Shown here: positions 63,008 through 64,000 of the stretch, one piece after another
Layout of the letters: every line of letters begins with the position of its first letter
Position numbering within the stretch: the first letter of the stretch is position 1
NCBI RefSeq assembly: GCF_003943615.1
Contig: NZ_RJPZ01000007.1
Span: 1 to 64,000 of the forward strand
DNA from: Streptococcus australis
GTDB taxonomy: Bacteria; Bacillota; Bacilli; Lactobacillales; Streptococcaceae
Length of the DNA: 64,000 nt
Direction of reading: 5' to 3'
Notes under the pieces: model-generated
The model's database searches: none
What the model was told of the DNA's origin: nothing
The model's input: the letters and a program-made list of their open reading frames with translations, nothing else
Translations under genes and position numbers: made by a program

Positions 63008-64000
63008 ATGACTCAAGGAAAAATTATTAAAGTTTCCGGTCCCTTGGTGGTCGCATCAGGGATGCAGGAGGCCAACATCCAAGATATTTGCCGGGTCGGC
63101 GATCTTGGTTTGATTGGCGAAATTATTGAGATGCGTCGGGATGAGGCATCTATCCAAGTATATGAAGAAACGTCTGGAGTCGGACCAGGTGAACCGGTGG
63201 TCACAACTGGGGCTCCCCTCTCGGTTGAGTTGGGACCAGGTTTGATTTCTCAGATGTTTGACGGGATCCAACGCCCCTTGGAACGTTTCCAAGAAGTGAC
63301 TGCCAGTGATTTTTTGGTTCGTGGGGTACAAGTTCCCAATCTCGATCGTGACACCAAATGGACCTTCGAACCAAGTGTGGCAGAAGGAACAGAGGTGGTC
63401 GCTGGAGACATCGTCGGTACCGTTCAAGAGACCAATATGGTGGAACACCGCATCATGGTACCTTACGGAGTCAGTGGGCGTGTGACTAAGATTGCAGCTG
63501 GTTCTTACACAGTAGAGGAGCCAGTTTATGAGATCGAGCAGGCTGATGGCAGCCTCTTTACCGGAACCTTGATGCAAAAATGGCCGGTTCGTCGAGGCCG
63601 TCCCTTTGCACAAAAACTGATCCCAGTAGAGCCTTTGGTGACAGGTCAACGGGTCATTGATACCTTCTTCCCAGTGACAAAAGGTGGCGCTGCGGCAGTT
63701 CCTGGACCTTTCGGAGCTGGAAAAACCGTCGTGCAACACCAGGTGGCTAAGTTTGCCAATGTGGACATCGTAATTTACGTTGGTTGTGGAGAACGTGGAA
63801 ATGAAATGACAGACGTTCTGAATGAATTTCCAGAATTGATCGATCCAACAACCGGCCAATCCATCATGCAACGGACGGTTTTGATTGCCAACACTTCGAA
63901 CATGCCAGTGGCAGCGCGGGAAGCTTCCATCTATACAGGGATTACTATTGCCGAATACTTTCGTGATATGGGCTATTCCGTTGCCATCATGGCGGACTCT
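63008..64000 (+). CDS. ntpA: V-type ATPase catalytic subunit A (3' end beyond window)
   Basis: The first 331 residues are present, open to the window edge. N-terminal beta barrel ([20 protein letters not shown]), the bulge region, then the nucleotide-binding core with Walker [10 protein letters not shown] and the [13 protein letters not shown] segment. Hydrolyses ATP in the A3B3 head. SD AGGAGG. The complete protein should be near 590 residues; ntpB and ntpD are expected next. Confidence 0.95.
   Translation, partial: MTQGKIIKVSGPLVVASGMQEANIQDICRVGDLGLIGEIIEMRRDEASIQVYEETSGVGPGEPVVTTGAPLSVELGPGLISQMFDGIQRPLERFQEVTASDFLVRGVQVPNLDRDTKWTFEPSVAEGTEVVAGDIVGTVQETNMVEHRIMVPYGVSGRVTKIAAGSYTVEEPVYEIEQADGSLFTGTLMQKWPVRRGRPFAQKLIPVEPLVTGQRVIDTFFPVTKGGAAAVPGPFGAGKTVVQHQVAKFANVDIVIYVGCGERGNEMTDVLNEFPELIDPTTGQSIMQRTVLIANTSNMPVAAREASIYTGITIAEYFRDMGYSVAIMADS

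Noticed and set aside
63056-63871. 271-codon minus-strand ORF opposite ntpA
   Set aside because: A shadow of ntpA: the + strand frame is a clear NtpA with Walker A, and the minus frame has no SD or recognisable domain.

Overview
The window is a 64 kb piece of a Streptococcus chromosome, most like the mitis/sanguinis group (S. parasanguinis, S. sanguinis and relatives; species not fixed from sequence alone). The basis is gene order: tRNA cluster - pcsB - prs - araT-recO-plsX-acpP - the pur genes - bgaC with a mannose-family PTS - a nan/sat sialic acid locus - a V-type ATPase operon. Almost all genes are on the + strand.

Layout. 1-1174: a tRNA cluster carrying three rearrangements (duplicated core of tRNA-Thr, tandem tRNA-Arg, a tRNA-Phe/tRNA-Ile chimera). 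1.2-8.8 kb: cell-wall hydrolase pcsB under a WalR/VicR-type box, PRPP synthetase, a small secreted protein next to a class B-like sortase, then araT-recO-plsX-acp as an overlapping run. 8.8-29.0 kb: de novo purine synthesis (purC, L, F, M, N, H, D, E, K, B), interrupted by a convergent CHAP amidase and, between purK and purB, by a 5 kb AT-rich cargo: a PIN_8-like nuclease, a Hanks-type kinase lying between two 194-bp direct repeats, a 75-residue protein and a DUF4041/T5orf172 protein. The cargo looks like a defence module. purE and purB are each preceded by a homologous structured element whose stems differ in sequence but keep pairing.

29.0-37.1 kb: GntR regulator diverging from bgaC, PTS IIB-IIC-IID-IIA, agaS and galM, a galactoside uptake and breakdown operon. 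37.1-42.0 kb: a cia-dependent-type small RNA, degenerate repeats, ruvB with an apparently leaderless promoter, a nucleotidyltransferase, a low-molecular-weight phosphatase, a MORN protein and an OatA-like O-acetyltransferase. 42.0-46.8 kb: fermentative adhE (Rex and cre sites) and a zinc alcohol dehydrogenase (cre on the -35).

47.2-48.3 kb: a minus-strand bacteriocin cluster of four double-glycine peptides in two pairs, each with a small membrane protein probably giving immunity. 48.7-57.3 kb: sialic acid uptake and catabolism (nanE, satABC, nanQ-like, DUF624, nanA, nanK) with a convergent RpiR regulator. 57.4-64.0 kb: V-type ATPase ntpF-I-K-E-C-G-(GNAT)-A, cut off by the window end; the c subunit keeps all five Na+ ligands of the Enterococcus hirae enzyme.

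The parts most worth attention are the purK-purB cargo, the paired elements before purE and purB, the bacteriocin cluster and the sortase module. All assignments were made by reading sequence; no database search was run.
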